64,000 nucleotides of DNA from Lachnospiraceae bacterium (GCA_017527205.1 JAFXQK010000079.1:1-64000); one strand, 5' to 3'; counted from the first letter of the stretch, positions 36,550 to 45,565 are shown. Notes: a model not told the origin generated them from the sequence alone. Numbers and translations are program-made.

Positions 36550-37960
36550 TCATGATTCCCAACAGCAAAAGCGCATCAATAAACAAAACAAACGGCTGGG
36601 TTATGTTCTTCTTTACGCAGGCGTTTTTATCCTGATTATTTTAGGCGAAATTTTTCTGTTTATGAACGATCCGGATGCGTCCTTGATGGACCTCTTAAAG
36701 GACACCGTCGGGAATCTGATGGGTGTTTTGGCAGCATTCCTTCTGTTTGACATCGCCCATGAATGGATGTCAAAGGAAAGCTATGCTTCCGAAATCTCCG
36801 AACAGATTCTGGACACGCTGATGTACCATCCGGAGGCCATGGAGCTCTATGAAAATGACCAGAAGAAGGTCTTTGTCAATGCCTTTATTGGCTCCATCGT
36901 GAAGGATAAGGATGCGGCGGAGATGATCGAAAACCATCTTGACACCTACCTTCTTACTCCTGAGGATTTTAAGCAAAAGCCCCACCTGACCGCGGGCGAT
37001 TGCCGCATCAAGACGGCATTTTCCTATCGCTTTGTTCTGGAGACGGAGCGCACGCAGGCCTTCCAGACACTTCGTTCGGATTCGAAGAAAGACCCGTACT
37101 TTTACGTACAGGAGGAACTCAATTATACCGTGAAATACCTTGATTCCAAGGGTAATAACATGAACAGCGAATTCGTCAAGATCGGTCTGATCTATGATAA
37201 CGGCGGACTTGACGCCTTCCTTCGCAGCAGTAAAAACGGAGAGGAAAGAGAAGTTTTCAAAAACTGTATTTTCCGAGAGATCCTTGACATTGTGCCGGAG
37301 GATAAGGCTATTTTCCATGAACTTCAGGAGCAGGAGCACTCCGCGGAGCTCTTAAAGCTTGCCCACAGAATGTTCCGTCCGCACCTGACCATTGATCGTA
37401 CAAAGGGAGAGCTCTATAGCGTTGAGGTAGGAAAATTCAAGGAGCGCGATTATGGTTTGCTTTTTACCTTCAGGGTGGCGCATGACCAGAGCGCAACGGA
37501 GCATGACGTTTCGCTCATCTTCCACATGCCAAAGCGCTGGGACAGTATCATCGAGGTCGCGCTTGTGGAGCCTACAAAGGATCCGCAGATTTCCATCAGC
37601 TACAACGAGGATGCTATGGACGTTGAGATGTATGCCTTTCTGAATAAGGGCGACGCCTCCTCTTACGACAATTCGCTTGAGGAGGAGAACGGCGTATATA
37701 GCATCGCTCTTTCCAATGAATGGGTTTATCCCATGAGCGGCACCGTTTTCTTTGTGCGCAAGGATTATCGCGTTCGCCAAAAGGAGGAAGCCCTGTACGC
37801 AGAATTGCCGACGGAAGCGATTCAGCCGACGGAAACGCTTCAGCCAAATGAAAAGGCACAGACAGAGGGAAAGGCGCTGGATAAAAAGCAGGTGGCATCC
37901 GGTGAAGCCAGAGGCTTAGTAGGAAATGGCGAGAAAAACCCAGGCGAAGAGATTTGTTAA
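36515..37960 (+). CDS. Two-helix membrane protein, unknown
   Basis: The 481-residue protein has two helices (about 29-50 and 66-84), then a long soluble region with no family I recognise, and a C-terminal linker with imperfect PTE repeats (PTEAIQPTETLQPNEK). It overlaps the VanX-like gene by 35 bases and has its own site (AAGGAG) inside it, which implies coupled expression. A role in the envelope is suggested by position only. Confidence 0.72.
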   Translation: MEKQAEGKKINDHDSQQQKRINKQNKRLGYVLLYAGVFILIILGEIFLFMNDPDASLMDLLKDTVGNLMGVLAAFLLFDIAHEWMSKESYASEISEQILDTLMYHPEAMELYENDQKKVFVNAFIGSIVKDKDAAEMIENHLDTYLLTPEDFKQKPHLTAGDCRIKTAFSYRFVLETERTQAFQTLRSDSKKDPYFYVQEELNYTVKYLDSKGNNMNSEFVKIGLIYDNGGLDAFLRSSKNGEEREVFKNCIFREILDIVPEDKAIFHELQEQEHSAELLKLAHRMFRPHLTIDRTKGELYSVEVGKFKERDYGLLFTFRVAHDQSATEHDVSLIFHMPKRWDSIIEVALVEPTKDPQISISYNEDAMDVEMYAFLNKGDASSYDNSLEEENGVYSIALSNEWVYPMSGTVFFVRKDYRVRQKEEALYAELPTEAIQPTETLQPNEKAQTEGKALDKKQVASGEARGLVGNGEKNPGEEIC

Positions 37961-37999
37961 GACATTAAGCCTGGCGCCGAATCTTAGAAAGGAAACGAT

Positions 38000-38221
38000 A
38001 TGTTTGGGAAAAAGGGGAAGTCTGTAAAACCAATGGTGGAATTTGACCCTGAAAATCAGATCGCCGTATTGAAATGTAGCATCTGCAACGGCGAGCAGGT
38101 AGCGGGTTTTAAGGATAAGAAGACAGGACATTTCACCGAAGTTGCTTTCATCAGAAGCCCACAGGAACTAAACGAATTTCTTCAGACCTATGGCATTAAC
38201 GACATTGTGAAAGAGTATTAA
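38000..38221 (+). CDS. Conserved small protein (73 aa), unknown
   Basis: The ATG follows AGAAAGGAAACG. The product has a [12 protein letters not shown] segment and a conserved-looking ending ([14 protein letters not shown]). Similar small proteins seem common in Lachnospiraceae, but no function is known to me. Confidence 0.68.
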   Translation: MFGKKGKSVKPMVEFDPENQIAVLKCSICNGEQVAGFKDKKTGHFTEVAFIRSPQELNEFLQTYGINDIVKEY

Positions 38222-38303
38222 ACGTGCTATACTACAAAATAGGAAAAAAAGCATGAAAATGCTTTGTAATGAAATCATAATACAAAAATCAAAGGAGGAT
38301 AAC

Positions 38304-39284
38304 ATGGCAGACGTAAGACCGGAATCAATGGAAAGAATTACTACGCCCGAGCTCGCAAAGGCATTTATTGATGAGCAGGTTGAGGCAGTGAAGAAGCAGG
38401 TGGGAGACAAGAAGGTGCTCCTTGCCCTGTCAGGAGGCGTTGACTCCTCCGTAGTAGCAGCCCTTCTCATCAAGGCGATCGGCAAGAACCTTGTGTGCGT
38501 GCATGTGAACCATGGCTTGCTGCGCAAGGGAGAGCCTGAGCAGGTAATCGAAGTATTTAAGAATCAGATGGATGCAAACCTGATCTATATCGACGCAACT
38601 GATCGCTTCCTTGATAAGCTTGCAGGCGTTGCTGAGCCCGAGAAGAAGCGTAAAATTATTGGCGAGGAATTTATCCGTGTGTTCGAGGAAGAAGCAAGAA
38701 AGCTGGATGACGTAGACTTCCTGGCACAGGGAACCATCTATCCTGACATTCTGGAATCCGGTCCTGTAAAGGCACACCACAATGTTGGAGGACTTCCTGA
38801 GGACATTCATTTTGAAGGCCTCGTAGAGCCCATCAAGCTTCTGTTCAAGGATGAGGTTCGCGTGATCGGTCGCGAGCTCGGCCTGCCCGTTGGCATGGTG
38901 GAGCGTCAGCCGTTCCCTGGCCCCGGACTTGGTGTTCGCTGTACTGGCGCCATCACCAGAGACCGCTTAGAGGCGCTCCGTGAATCCGATGCCATCCTTC
39001 GCGAGGAATTTGCAAAGGCAGGCCTTGAAGGCAAGGTATGGCAGTACTTCACCATCGTTCCAGACTATAAGTCCGTCGGCGTAAAGAATGGCCTCCGCAG
39101 CTTCGAATGGCCCTGCATCATCCGCGCCGTGAACACCAAGGATGCCATGACCGCAACCATTGAGGAGATTCCCTACGCCCTCCTTGGCAAGATTGTCAGC
39201 CGCATCACCAGCGAAGTTCCCGGCATCAACAGAGTTCTCTACGATCTGACGCCGAAGCCCACCGGAACTATAGAGTGGGAATAA
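38304..39284 (+). CDS. guaA: GMP synthetase, ATP-pyrophosphatase subunit only
   Basis: The 326-residue protein covers the ATP-PPase and dimerisation domains of GMP synthase. The PP-loop is [12 protein letters not shown], followed by [24 protein letters not shown] and the C-terminal TGTIEWE. The N-terminal glutaminase domain is absent: the ATG at 38304, after AAAGGAGG, falls in the usual interdomain linker. It must use free ammonia or a separate glutaminase subunit, as in archaea. Its last codons are the repeated att-like sequence discussed elsewhere. Confidence 0.9.
   Translation: MADVRPESMERITTPELAKAFIDEQVEAVKKQVGDKKVLLALSGGVDSSVVAALLIKAIGKNLVCVHVNHGLLRKGEPEQVIEVFKNQMDANLIYIDATDRFLDKLAGVAEPEKKRKIIGEEFIRVFEEEARKLDDVDFLAQGTIYPDILESGPVKAHHNVGGLPEDIHFEGLVEPIKLLFKDEVRVIGRELGLPVGMVERQPFPGPGLGVRCTGAITRDRLEALRESDAILREEFAKAGLEGKVWQYFTIVPDYKSVGVKNGLRSFEWPCIIRAVNTKDAMTATIEEIPYALLGKIVSRITSEVPGINRVLYDLTPKPTGTIEWE
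39270..39284 (+). repeat. guaA 3' end, att-like copy 1
   Basis: ATAGAGTGGGAATAA encodes the C-terminal IEWE and stop. Close copies lie at 45464, 47750, 55808 and 63771. The guaA 3' end is a known integration site for genomic islands. Confidence 0.6.
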
Positions 39285-39295
39285 TACAAAAACAG

Positions 39296-39330
39296 TGGAG
39301 AGCCTTGAAATATAAGGCTCTCCATTTTTT
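39296..39330. terminator. Bidirectional terminator between guaA and the sensor kinase
   Basis: TGGAGAGCCTT and AAGGCTCTCCA form a perfect 11-bp stem with a 7-base loop, followed by TTTTTT. The minus strand also ends in a T run. A near-identical hairpin occurs at 55832-55866. Confidence 0.88.
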
Positions 39331-39346
39331 CGCGTCGCTAAAGAAT

Positions 39347-40678
39347 TTATGAATTCTTAACCAAATTATCAAGCCATATGGGAAACCATAGTATAATGAG
39401 AAAAGAACTCTGATTTCTTTCAATGTCTGACCTTCCGCACATCTGTTCCATCATTTTTTCAACATTTTGCACGCCGATTCTAGTGCCCTGCACTTCATCA
39501 CTTGATTCCCTGATGCGGTTGCCAAGCTGAATTCCGAAATAGTCTTTGGACAGAAGGGATGACAGCGTGACGGGATGGTTTTTGTCAGCGTATTTTTCAA
39601 TGTTAGAAATCAAATTATTAATAATCCGCCCCATAAAATCGGAATCAATCCGTATTTTTATGTCAAACCATTTTAGCCCGTTGCTGTCAACCTGAAAACC
39701 GGACACTTCAAGCTGGGAACAAAGTTCGGAAAGAAAATCACCCAATGCGTAATCGGTAGCCGCAGGAGCCTCCAAAACGCAAGTTTTTTCATCATTGGAT
39801 AGAAAATGATCGAACAATTTGTCTGAAAGCTCACGGATCTGATTGGTCTTTCCAATGGTCTTGTCCATGTACGCATCCATCTTGCTTTGATCGCCCTGAC
39901 AGCGCTTGCCTAGTTCCAGGTATCCCATCAATCCGGTCAAGGGAGTGCGCAGGTCGTGAGCCATGCCAAGCACCAAGGTTTCCTGTTCTTTTTTCCGCAG
40001 CATCTCATCCCGTTTGCTTTTCAAAAGCGCTTCCCGCATGTGATTTAATGCACCAGCCAAATTAGTTAATTCATCATTTCCATTTTCCGTAAATACGTTT
40101 TCAAGATCCGTTTGATGTACCGCAACTTCCTGTTGTAGTTGCTGTACGTACTTTATTCGTTTGCTAAAAGAAAATGTTAAAAACAGAACCCAGAAAAAGG
40201 CACTGATTCCTGCAGCAATCGCGGTAGCAATCAGATAAAAGTTTTTTTGATAATTCTTGTGTATGTATACGTCAGCAGGCCCGTCAGCAAATATTACCTC
40301 GCAAAAGAATTTCCAAGTTTTGTGTAATTGAATGGCATCCGTTTCGGAAAGAGGGGCATTTCCGGTATAGGAATTGTCGAACAGTAAAACCCGTTCACGC
40401 GAAACGGAAAAAATGGTAACGTCATTCTGCTTTGTCCATCTCCGAAGGGCCAAAAAATCAGTGGCCGCTACGTTCCCTGCAGTAACGTATGCCTGAAGGG
40501 AATCTACATATTTCTTTTCCTGATCCATGACAAAGGTTGAATTAAAGAAATAGTCGTCAAGAAGCAATTTGAATAGAAAAAAAAGTATAAAAAATGAAAT
40601 TACGGAAATCAACATGCCCGTAAAAAAACTTATGGTAAGCTTTGTCTTTAAGGAAATAAATTTCTTTTTATTGTCCAA
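39347..40678 (-). CDS. Sensor histidine kinase
   Basis: The 443-residue protein has two membrane helices (about 15-38 and 148-170) around a 110-residue extracytoplasmic loop. A HAMP-like linker, HisKA (GMAHDLRTPLTGLMGY, His241) and an ATPase domain (NNLISNIEKYADK) follow. The G1 box is poorly kept, while the second glycine loop reads GTRIGVQNVEKM. The start is TTG at 40678 after AAAGGA, overlapping the end of the response regulator by 11 bases. The pair is divergent from a secreted-peptide gene at 41593, a plausible signal or target. Confidence 0.87.
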   Translation of the reverse strand: MDNKKKFISLKTKLTISFFTGMLISVISFFILFFLFKLLLDDYFFNSTFVMDQEKKYVDSLQAYVTAGNVAATDFLALRRWTKQNDVTIFSVSRERVLLFDNSYTGNAPLSETDAIQLHKTWKFFCEVIFADGPADVYIHKNYQKNFYLIATAIAAGISAFFWVLFLTFSFSKRIKYVQQLQQEVAVHQTDLENVFTENGNDELTNLAGALNHMREALLKSKRDEMLRKKEQETLVLGMAHDLRTPLTGLMGYLELGKRCQGDQSKMDAYMDKTIGKTNQIRELSDKLFDHFLSNDEKTCVLEAPAATDYALGDFLSELCSQLEVSGFQVDSNGLKWFDIKIRIDSDFMGRIINNLISNIEKYADKNHPVTLSSLLSKDYFGIQLGNRIRESSDEVQGTRIGVQNVEKMMEQMCGRSDIERNQSSFLIILWFPIWLDNLVKNS

Positions 40679-41384
40679 AGCGGTATCCTTTCCCCCAGAT
40701 CGTCAGCACGTATCTTGGTGCCTGAGGGTTGGGTTCTATTTTTGTCCTTAGGTTTCGCACGTGAACCATGACGGAATTGGAGTAACTGCTCGAAAAATCC
40801 TCATTCCAGATGCTCTCATATATGTTTTGCACGCTGAAGACCTTATTTGGATACTTCATTAAAAGCAACAGGATTTCGTATTCCGTTTCTGTCAGGTCTG
40901 CTTCCATTTCGCCTACATAAACCTTGTTATAGGAACGGTTTACCCGCAGTTCACAGGAAGAAATCCAATCATCTTCCTTGTCCGTGGGTGACAGACTGAC
41001 GTTATACGTTCCGCATCTGCGCAGAAGCGCGTTCACCCTGGCAGTAAGTTCGGAAAAGGAAAATGGCTTTACCAAATAGTCGTCTCCACCGGCATTTAGG
41101 CCGAGAATCTTGTCATTGTCGCGGGATTTGGCTGTAAGGAAAAGAATTGGCACGTATGAAAAACGGCGGATTTCCTCACATGTTTCGTATCCGGATTTTC
41201 CGGGCATCATGACGTCGAGAATGATCAGGCTGACGTGCGGCGTAACTTTTTTTATGCCCTCAAATCCGTCCGCGGCTTCGGTCACGAGAAAGCCTTCTCC
41301 CTCCAGGAGCATTCGAACCGTCTCACGGATGTCCGAATCATCTTCAATAATCAATATCTCTTTCTTTTCTTCCTTGATTTCCAT
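40668..41384 (-). CDS. OmpR-family response regulator
   Basis: The 238-residue protein has a receiver domain (IIEDDSD, phosphoacceptor Asp57 in ILDVMMPGKSGYE, and a conserved LVKPF) and a winged-helix DNA-binding domain (DLTETEYEILLLLM, then VMVHVRNLRTKIE). The ATG at 41384 follows TGGAGG; the frame is open to 41465. It precedes its kinase. Direct repeats in the divergent promoter region are likely binding sites. Confidence 0.9.
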   Translation of the reverse strand: MEIKEEKKEILIIEDDSDIRETVRMLLEGEGFLVTEAADGFEGIKKVTPHVSLIILDVMMPGKSGYETCEEIRRFSYVPILFLTAKSRDNDKILGLNAGGDDYLVKPFSFSELTARVNALLRRCGTYNVSLSPTDKEDDWISSCELRVNRSYNKVYVGEMEADLTETEYEILLLLMKYPNKVFSVQNIYESIWNEDFSSSYSNSVMVHVRNLRTKIEPNPQAPRYVLTIWGKGYRFGQ

Positions 41385-41466
41385 GCAGGTGCCTCCATTT
41401 TGGGACTCTTTCTTGTTTGCCTGTCTTTTAATCATCATACCATACTTTTTGTGAGATGTGTTCAAA

Positions 41467-41508
41467 TTAAGAAATCTTAAGAAATCTTCATCAAATAATT
41501 AAGATATT
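41467..41508 (+). promoter_or_regulatory. Direct repeats, candidate response-regulator sites
   Basis: TTAAGAAATC occurs at 41467-41476 and again at 41477-41486, with a variant TTAAGATATT at 41499-41508. Ten-base phased repeats are typical of OmpR-type operators. They lie between the regulator and the 49-residue peptide gene. A weak promoter (TTGTAA 41524, TAAAAT 41546, 16-base gap) follows. Confidence 0.5.
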
Positions 41509-41592
41509 GGTGTTAGAGTTTAATTGTAAGGAGATCGAGAACAAATAAAATGTAGAATAATATTACAAAAAAGAAAAGGAGATGCATGAAGT

Positions 41593-41742
41593 ATGAAGAA
41601 AAGAATGTTTTTGGTTCTGTTGGCAATGTGCATGAGTTTTTCCCAAAAGGTTTCTGCGGCGGATCTCGCGAATGCAGAGGCATATGCTCTTGAAGTGGAT
41701 GCCGAAGAGGAAGGTGTAACCCACAGCATTTCACATCAATAA
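41593..41742 (+). CDS. Secreted 49-residue peptide
   Basis: A basic start (MKKR), a hydrophobic core (MFLVLLAMCMSF) and an A-x-A-like cleavage site (KVSAAD) form a clear signal peptide. Cleavage would release an acidic peptide of about 27 residues ending in THSISHQ, with no Cys. AAAAGGAG lies 11 bases before the ATG. It lies divergent from the two-component pair and just before a solute-binding-like lipoprotein. It may be a signalling peptide; it could also be a decayed N-terminus of a larger secreted protein. Confidence 0.55.
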   Translation: MKKRMFLVLLAMCMSFSQKVSAADLANAEAYALEVDAEEEGVTHSISHQ

Positions 41743-41858
41743 TGTTTGAATGCATTGCGGGAGCATAAAGATCGGCGAGAATTTCCTGTGATAATGCAGC
41801 TTGCATTATATGAATTGGTATCTGTTCCCCGGAATATTTTTGTAAAGGATTTAGGTGA

Positions 41859-44099
41859 ATGAAAATGAGAAAATATGCGATTGCAATTTTTATGATTCTT
41901 TTTACCGCGATTATGTTGATCGGGGGCTGCAATCAGGGCAGGAATGGTAAGCCAGAGGAAAATGACACGCAGTCAAAAGAAGAGATTTCATTTCTTGTTG
42001 CAAACGATGAATCGTGGCATGACAATTCCCTGGATAAATATTCTGCAGTCATCAATTTACCGTTGCGCTATTCCGAATTGAGAGATGCAGTATACGGGGG
42101 AGCCGAGCAATATGTTCTGGGGAACGGTACCGCAACCGTATTCAAAAAACATTTATTTCAAACAGTTGATGATTGCTGGGACGAATTAAGAACGGTTAAC
42201 GATAAGGGAGAGGAAGTTTCGTACAGGCTCAATTTTTGGAAAGGTGAGCTTAATCAGGCGTGGGCATTGGGGAGCTTCTATGATGGCAATCATTATTTGA
42301 TGATGAACGTGGAGTATGATGACGACGAGAAACTGTTATACAGGTTTTTTGAGACAAACGAGGCTTTGGAGATACAAAGAAGTTTTTACGTGGAAGGCTT
42401 GGATGAAAACGGGTACGAGTTTCCGCGGCAAATGCTGGTGGACGCAATGGGGAATTTACACTTGATAACGGATCGCCTAGCCGACAGAACGGTTCATTAT
42501 TATGTAGTAATTCCAAATGGAAATTCACTAATCGAAACTGAAAAATCACTGTCGCTGGAGCAGGAATGTAGCCTTTTTTATCTGTATGACGGGCGGGTAG
42601 GCCTTTACGCTGACAAGGAACTGTTGGTGGCGGATGCAGAGTCTGGAAAAGTGGCTATCGTCGCTGAAACAAATTGGGATTTCTCGAAATGCATTCTTTG
42701 GGATGAAAGCACTTTTCTATATGCAGACAATGACGGTTTGCATAAACGTGCCCTTTCGGGAGCAAACGATGAAATGATTTATAATTGGAGCAACCATGGC
42801 ATTACTTATTCGGAAATACTAGACTTGCAATCATATAAGGATCAATCCATCCAAATGATTTATGTTTCGCATGAGGGGGTCAATTACTTAAGATTATTGC
42901 CCACCGATGGTGAAACATCAATAATTGAAATTGAATTTGCCGTTTCCTCTTTAGCCATGAGAAAATATCAGACGGCCGTGTCGGATTTTAACAAAAAGTA
43001 TCCTGTCTGGCACGTAAAATTAAAAGAATATAAAGACCTTAGTGATCCAAGTCTGGTAACAAGGCTCATTGCTGGGGACGGACCCCAGCTGCTTGATTCT
43101 TATCTGGTTGGATTTTCCAGTCACGAGGAACTGTGGGAGCCAATGGACGATTTTTACAAACAGCTAAATCTGGATGAGGTTCTTCTTCCGAACATCATAG
43201 AAAACTGCAGTATTGACGGAATTCCGTATGGCGTCACAACGGATTTTGTAATAAATACGGTTATTGCGTTTGAGGGTTCTCCCGAAGAATGGGATTATGA
43301 AACTTTTATAAATTACCTGTCAGGGAATGACATTTTCACAAAATCCATATATATTCCCAGAAACGGCAACGATGGATTTTCTTTTTTATCGAATTTTTTC
43401 TTCCATGATTCGAGTGAAACCTTTTTATATGACGCGACGAAATGTTCTGTCAATTATGACGGGAAGGAATTTAGACAAATACTGGAAATAGCCAAGAGAT
43501 ACATGAAGAAAGAGAATTGGGCAAATGTGGATGATTTCAGAAGCGGTGCTTCACCTTGCGCGGTTGTAAGCATAGGAGAACCGGAAGATTTGGCATGCCT
43601 GCGGGTTTGGGGTAAGGATCAGTTACGCTTTGTTGGTTTTCCCACACAAAATGGTTCATCGCACTTTTTGGAAGGTGCGGATCCGCTGTGTGTTCGAAAG
43701 AATGCGCCGATGGAAGAAAAACAGTTGGCATATACATTCCTCAAATATCTTCTGTCATATGATGTGCAAAAGCAAAATGATCGCATGAGCGTTCGAAAAG
43801 ACGTATTAGAAGAGCAGGTGAATCGAATGGACGAATACTCATATACTTGCCTTAATGGTTTCCCGCAGTTTTACCTTGGCGAAAATGTTGACTTGAAAAA
43901 GGACTATGAAACCTTGCGAAAATTGTTGGAAAATGCGAAACCTAAAAGAAGCATGGCGGTGGAGTTGAGAAACATATATGTGGAAGAATTGGGGGGGTAT
44001 CTTTCTGACGCAATGACTGAGGATGAGTTAATTAATCATTTAAAAAATCGCATACTGTTGTATATTGAGGAAAATCAAAACCAATTAGAGAGGGATTAA
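41859..44099 (+). CDS. Lipoprotein: propeller-like domain plus solute-binding domain
   Basis: The 746-residue protein has a lipobox LIGGC (Cys24). Residues about 45-365 carry repeating beta-strand units (YDGRVGLYADKELLVADAES-type) that suggest a propeller. Residues about 370-700 resemble an extracellular solute-binding protein of ABC importers (DFNKKYPVWHVKLKEY, then PYGVTTDFVI, EGADPLCVRKNAP). No permease is nearby, so it is more likely a surface sensor or receptor than an importer part. AAAGGATTTAGGTGA precedes the ATG. Confidence 0.72.
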   Translation: MKMRKYAIAIFMILFTAIMLIGGCNQGRNGKPEENDTQSKEEISFLVANDESWHDNSLDKYSAVINLPLRYSELRDAVYGGAEQYVLGNGTATVFKKHLFQTVDDCWDELRTVNDKGEEVSYRLNFWKGELNQAWALGSFYDGNHYLMMNVEYDDDEKLLYRFFETNEALEIQRSFYVEGLDENGYEFPRQMLVDAMGNLHLITDRLADRTVHYYVVIPNGNSLIETEKSLSLEQECSLFYLYDGRVGLYADKELLVADAESGKVAIVAETNWDFSKCILWDESTFLYADNDGLHKRALSGANDEMIYNWSNHGITYSEILDLQSYKDQSIQMIYVSHEGVNYLRLLPTDGETSIIEIEFAVSSLAMRKYQTAVSDFNKKYPVWHVKLKEYKDLSDPSLVTRLIAGDGPQLLDSYLVGFSSHEELWEPMDDFYKQLNLDEVLLPNIIENCSIDGIPYGVTTDFVINTVIAFEGSPEEWDYETFINYLSGNDIFTKSIYIPRNGNDGFSFLSNFFFHDSSETFLYDATKCSVNYDGKEFRQILEIAKRYMKKENWANVDDFRSGASPCAVVSIGEPEDLACLRVWGKDQLRFVGFPTQNGSSHFLEGADPLCVRKNAPMEEKQLAYTFLKYLLSYDVQKQNDRMSVRKDVLEEQVNRMDEYSYTCLNGFPQFYLGENVDLKKDYETLRKLLENAKPKRSMAVELRNIYVEELGGYLSDAMTEDELINHLKNRILLYIEENQNQLERD

Positions 44100-44101
44100 C
44101 T

Positions 44102-44434
44102 ATGAAGAGAATAGCTTTAGCTTTATGCACGGCATCAATTATTGTCTGTAGTATTTTGACACCTGTAACTATTCATGCGGAAGGATGCACCCATCAGTTT
44201 AGTGCGACATATGAAGGACCGCACAGTTATCAGAAAACCCATCTATATGTATTTGGTTATAATGTTTATGGAGATCCAATTTATGGCACTTGCTACATAC
44301 TTCGTTCTGAATATGGTTGCTATCCTAGATGCAGAAACTGCGGTTTTATTGATTATGACAACCCTTATTGGATTAGCACATGGAGTGAAACTCATGGTGA
44401 TTGTGGGTCAGGAACCGTTAGCGGGCATAATTGA
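44102..44434 (+). CDS. Secreted Cys/His-rich small protein
   Basis: The 110-residue product begins with a signal peptide ending in IHAEG. The mature part has a CTHQF start, aromatic repeats (SYQKTHLYVFGYNVYGDPIYG) and a knuckle-like CYPRCRNCG, then HGDCGSG. This pattern recurs in small secreted proteins of clostridia with unknown role. It starts two bases after the lipoprotein stop, with GAGAGGGATT before the ATG, so they are surely co-expressed. Confidence 0.75.
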   Translation: MKRIALALCTASIIVCSILTPVTIHAEGCTHQFSATYEGPHSYQKTHLYVFGYNVYGDPIYGTCYILRSEYGCYPRCRNCGFIDYDNPYWISTWSETHGDCGSGTVSGHN

Positions 44435-44494
44435 GATATGATAACGGGTTGGTTGAAAAACAGCACTTAAAAGAGAGGGCTATTATAGATAACG

Positions 44495-44530
44495 AAGAGC
44501 ATTGACTTATGCTATGGTCAATGCTCTTTT
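44495..44530 (+). terminator. Terminator after the secreted protein gene
   Basis: AAGAGCATTGAC (44495-44506) and GTCAATGCTCTT (44517-44528) make a 12-bp stem with TTTT after it. Confidence 0.82.
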
Positions 44531-44558
44531 ATAATCATGGAAGTTTTTCAAGCTAGCG

Positions 44559-44587
44559 TTGTATATTAGTGCATTTCATGGTAAAAT
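44559..44587 (+). promoter_or_regulatory. Promoter with GCTAGCG extension, copy 1
   Basis: TTGTAT (44559-44564), 17 bases, TAAAAT (44582-44587). The flanks AGCTAGCG upstream and ATGGTAAAATA are shared with the promoter at 54301-54329. Confidence 0.62.
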
Positions 44588-44618
44588 ATATCTATAGAAG
44601 AACAAAGGGGTGATGCAT

Positions 44619-45164
44619 ATGATATGTGTAGATATTGATGAGATTACTCCATGTCTTAAGGATCCGATTACGGGTGAGGTTATCGATACGGAAGTAATCA
44701 GAGTTAGACGAAAGAGTTTCCTGCAAAAGTATAACAAGAAAAACGGCTGGTATGTGGCGTGGGACTCATTGGTTAAGGATCATGAGATATATGCCTTGGT
44801 CATTAAAGGTACCGTTGACATACAGGGTCTTGTCGCCATAAAAAATGACCAGGAGATGGGAGCATTGTATGTGGCATGGATGGTTGCAGCTCCGTTTAAC
44901 AATCCTCAGATCGTAGATCAGAAAAGATATTTGGGCGTAGGCGGTCACCTGTTTGCAATCGCTGCCACGAAATCAGAAGAATATGGATATGATTGTGAGA
45001 TGATGGGATTTGCAGCTAACAGTCAATTGGAAGAACATTATGTAAACAGCTTTGGAGCAATCAGAATACACATGTTACATCCATATCAGATTTTGATACC
45101 CGCTGAAAGTGGTCATCAAATAAAGGAGGTGTACACTTATGAGTGGACTGATGAAGAATTATAA
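44619..45164 (+). CDS. GNAT-like protein of a two-gene module
   Basis: The 181-residue protein has features of a GNAT fold: a strand ALYVAWMVAAPFNN, a loop YLGVGGHLFAIAATKSEEYG in the acetyl-CoA position and NSQLEEHYVNSFGA like motif B. Starts at 44610, 44613 and 44619 are in frame; the last has AAAGGGG at the best distance. The following 62-residue gene overlaps its 3' end by 26 bases. A decayed relative of the pair lies at 47145-47628. A toxin-antitoxin or modification module is possible but unproven. Confidence 0.68.
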   Translation: MICVDIDEITPCLKDPITGEVIDTEVIRVRRKSFLQKYNKKNGWYVAWDSLVKDHEIYALVIKGTVDIQGLVAIKNDQEMGALYVAWMVAAPFNNPQIVDQKRYLGVGGHLFAIAATKSEEYGYDCEMMGFAANSQLEEHYVNSFGAIRIHMLHPYQILIPAESGHQIKEVYTYEWTDEEL

Positions 45165-45327
45165 TTTTACCAGATACATGGAGTCCTTGGAGAATACGAG
45201 AATGCAGGCTCCGATCAGAAAAGTTAAGATTGATTACAAGGCTCTTTTGAAGTATGCGAATGAAAAGGGCGTGCAGCCTTGTGATCTTGAGAAAGAAGAA
45301 CAGGAGAGGTTTGTGATTCACTCGTAG
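45139..45327 (+). CDS. 62-residue partner of the GNAT-like protein
   Basis: A strong site (AAAGGAGGTG) inside the preceding gene drives this ATG. The protein is basic in the middle and ends in IDYKALLKYANEKGV and EEQERFVIHS. No domain is recognised. The C-terminal half is duplicated, with stop codons, at 47527-47628. Confidence 0.68.
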   Translation: MSGLMKNYNFTRYMESLENTRMQAPIRKVKIDYKALLKYANEKGVQPCDLEKEEQERFVIHS

Positions 45328-45478
45328 CCATCTTAATTGATTGCATGTCAACAAAATGTCAACAAAAACTAATAAAACACATTGGAATGTATGGAATATA
45401 CGGAATGACCATACAAAATATATGTAAAAAAGAATTCGTTTACCACAAGATATAGTCGCTCTTATCGAGTGGGAATAA
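45225..45478 (+). repeat. Direct repeat of about 250 bp, copy A
   Basis: It runs from the 3' half of the 62-residue gene to the att-like core. Copy B is at 47527-47764. Within it lie three tandem 9-mers (GGAATGTAT, GGAATATAC, GGAATGACC; 45384-45410) and a doubled ATGTCAACAAA (from 45340), which look like recombinase arm sites. Confidence 0.85.
45464..45478 (+). repeat. guaA-like att core, copy 2
   Basis: ATCGAGTGGGAATAA differs from the guaA end at one base (C for A at position 3). A terminator follows at once. Confidence 0.6.
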
Positions 45479-45504
45479 GCCCCAGGCACATTTAAGAAAA
45501 TTGT

Positions 45505-45548
45505 AAGTCTGGAACCTCTTGATTTTTTATAAGGGATTCCAGACTTTT
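45505..45548 (+). terminator. Terminator after att copy 2
   Basis: AAGTCTGGAACCTCTT (45505-45520) and AAGGGATTCCAGACTT (45531-45546) pair along 16 positions with two mismatches, followed by a short T run. Confidence 0.7.
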
Positions 45549-45565
45549 ACTTTGGGCGGATATTC

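Noticed and set aside
41593-44434. Lantibiotic or bacteriocin cluster
   Set aside because: No modification enzyme, leader protease or ABC exporter lies near the secreted peptide, and its mature part lacks Cys.
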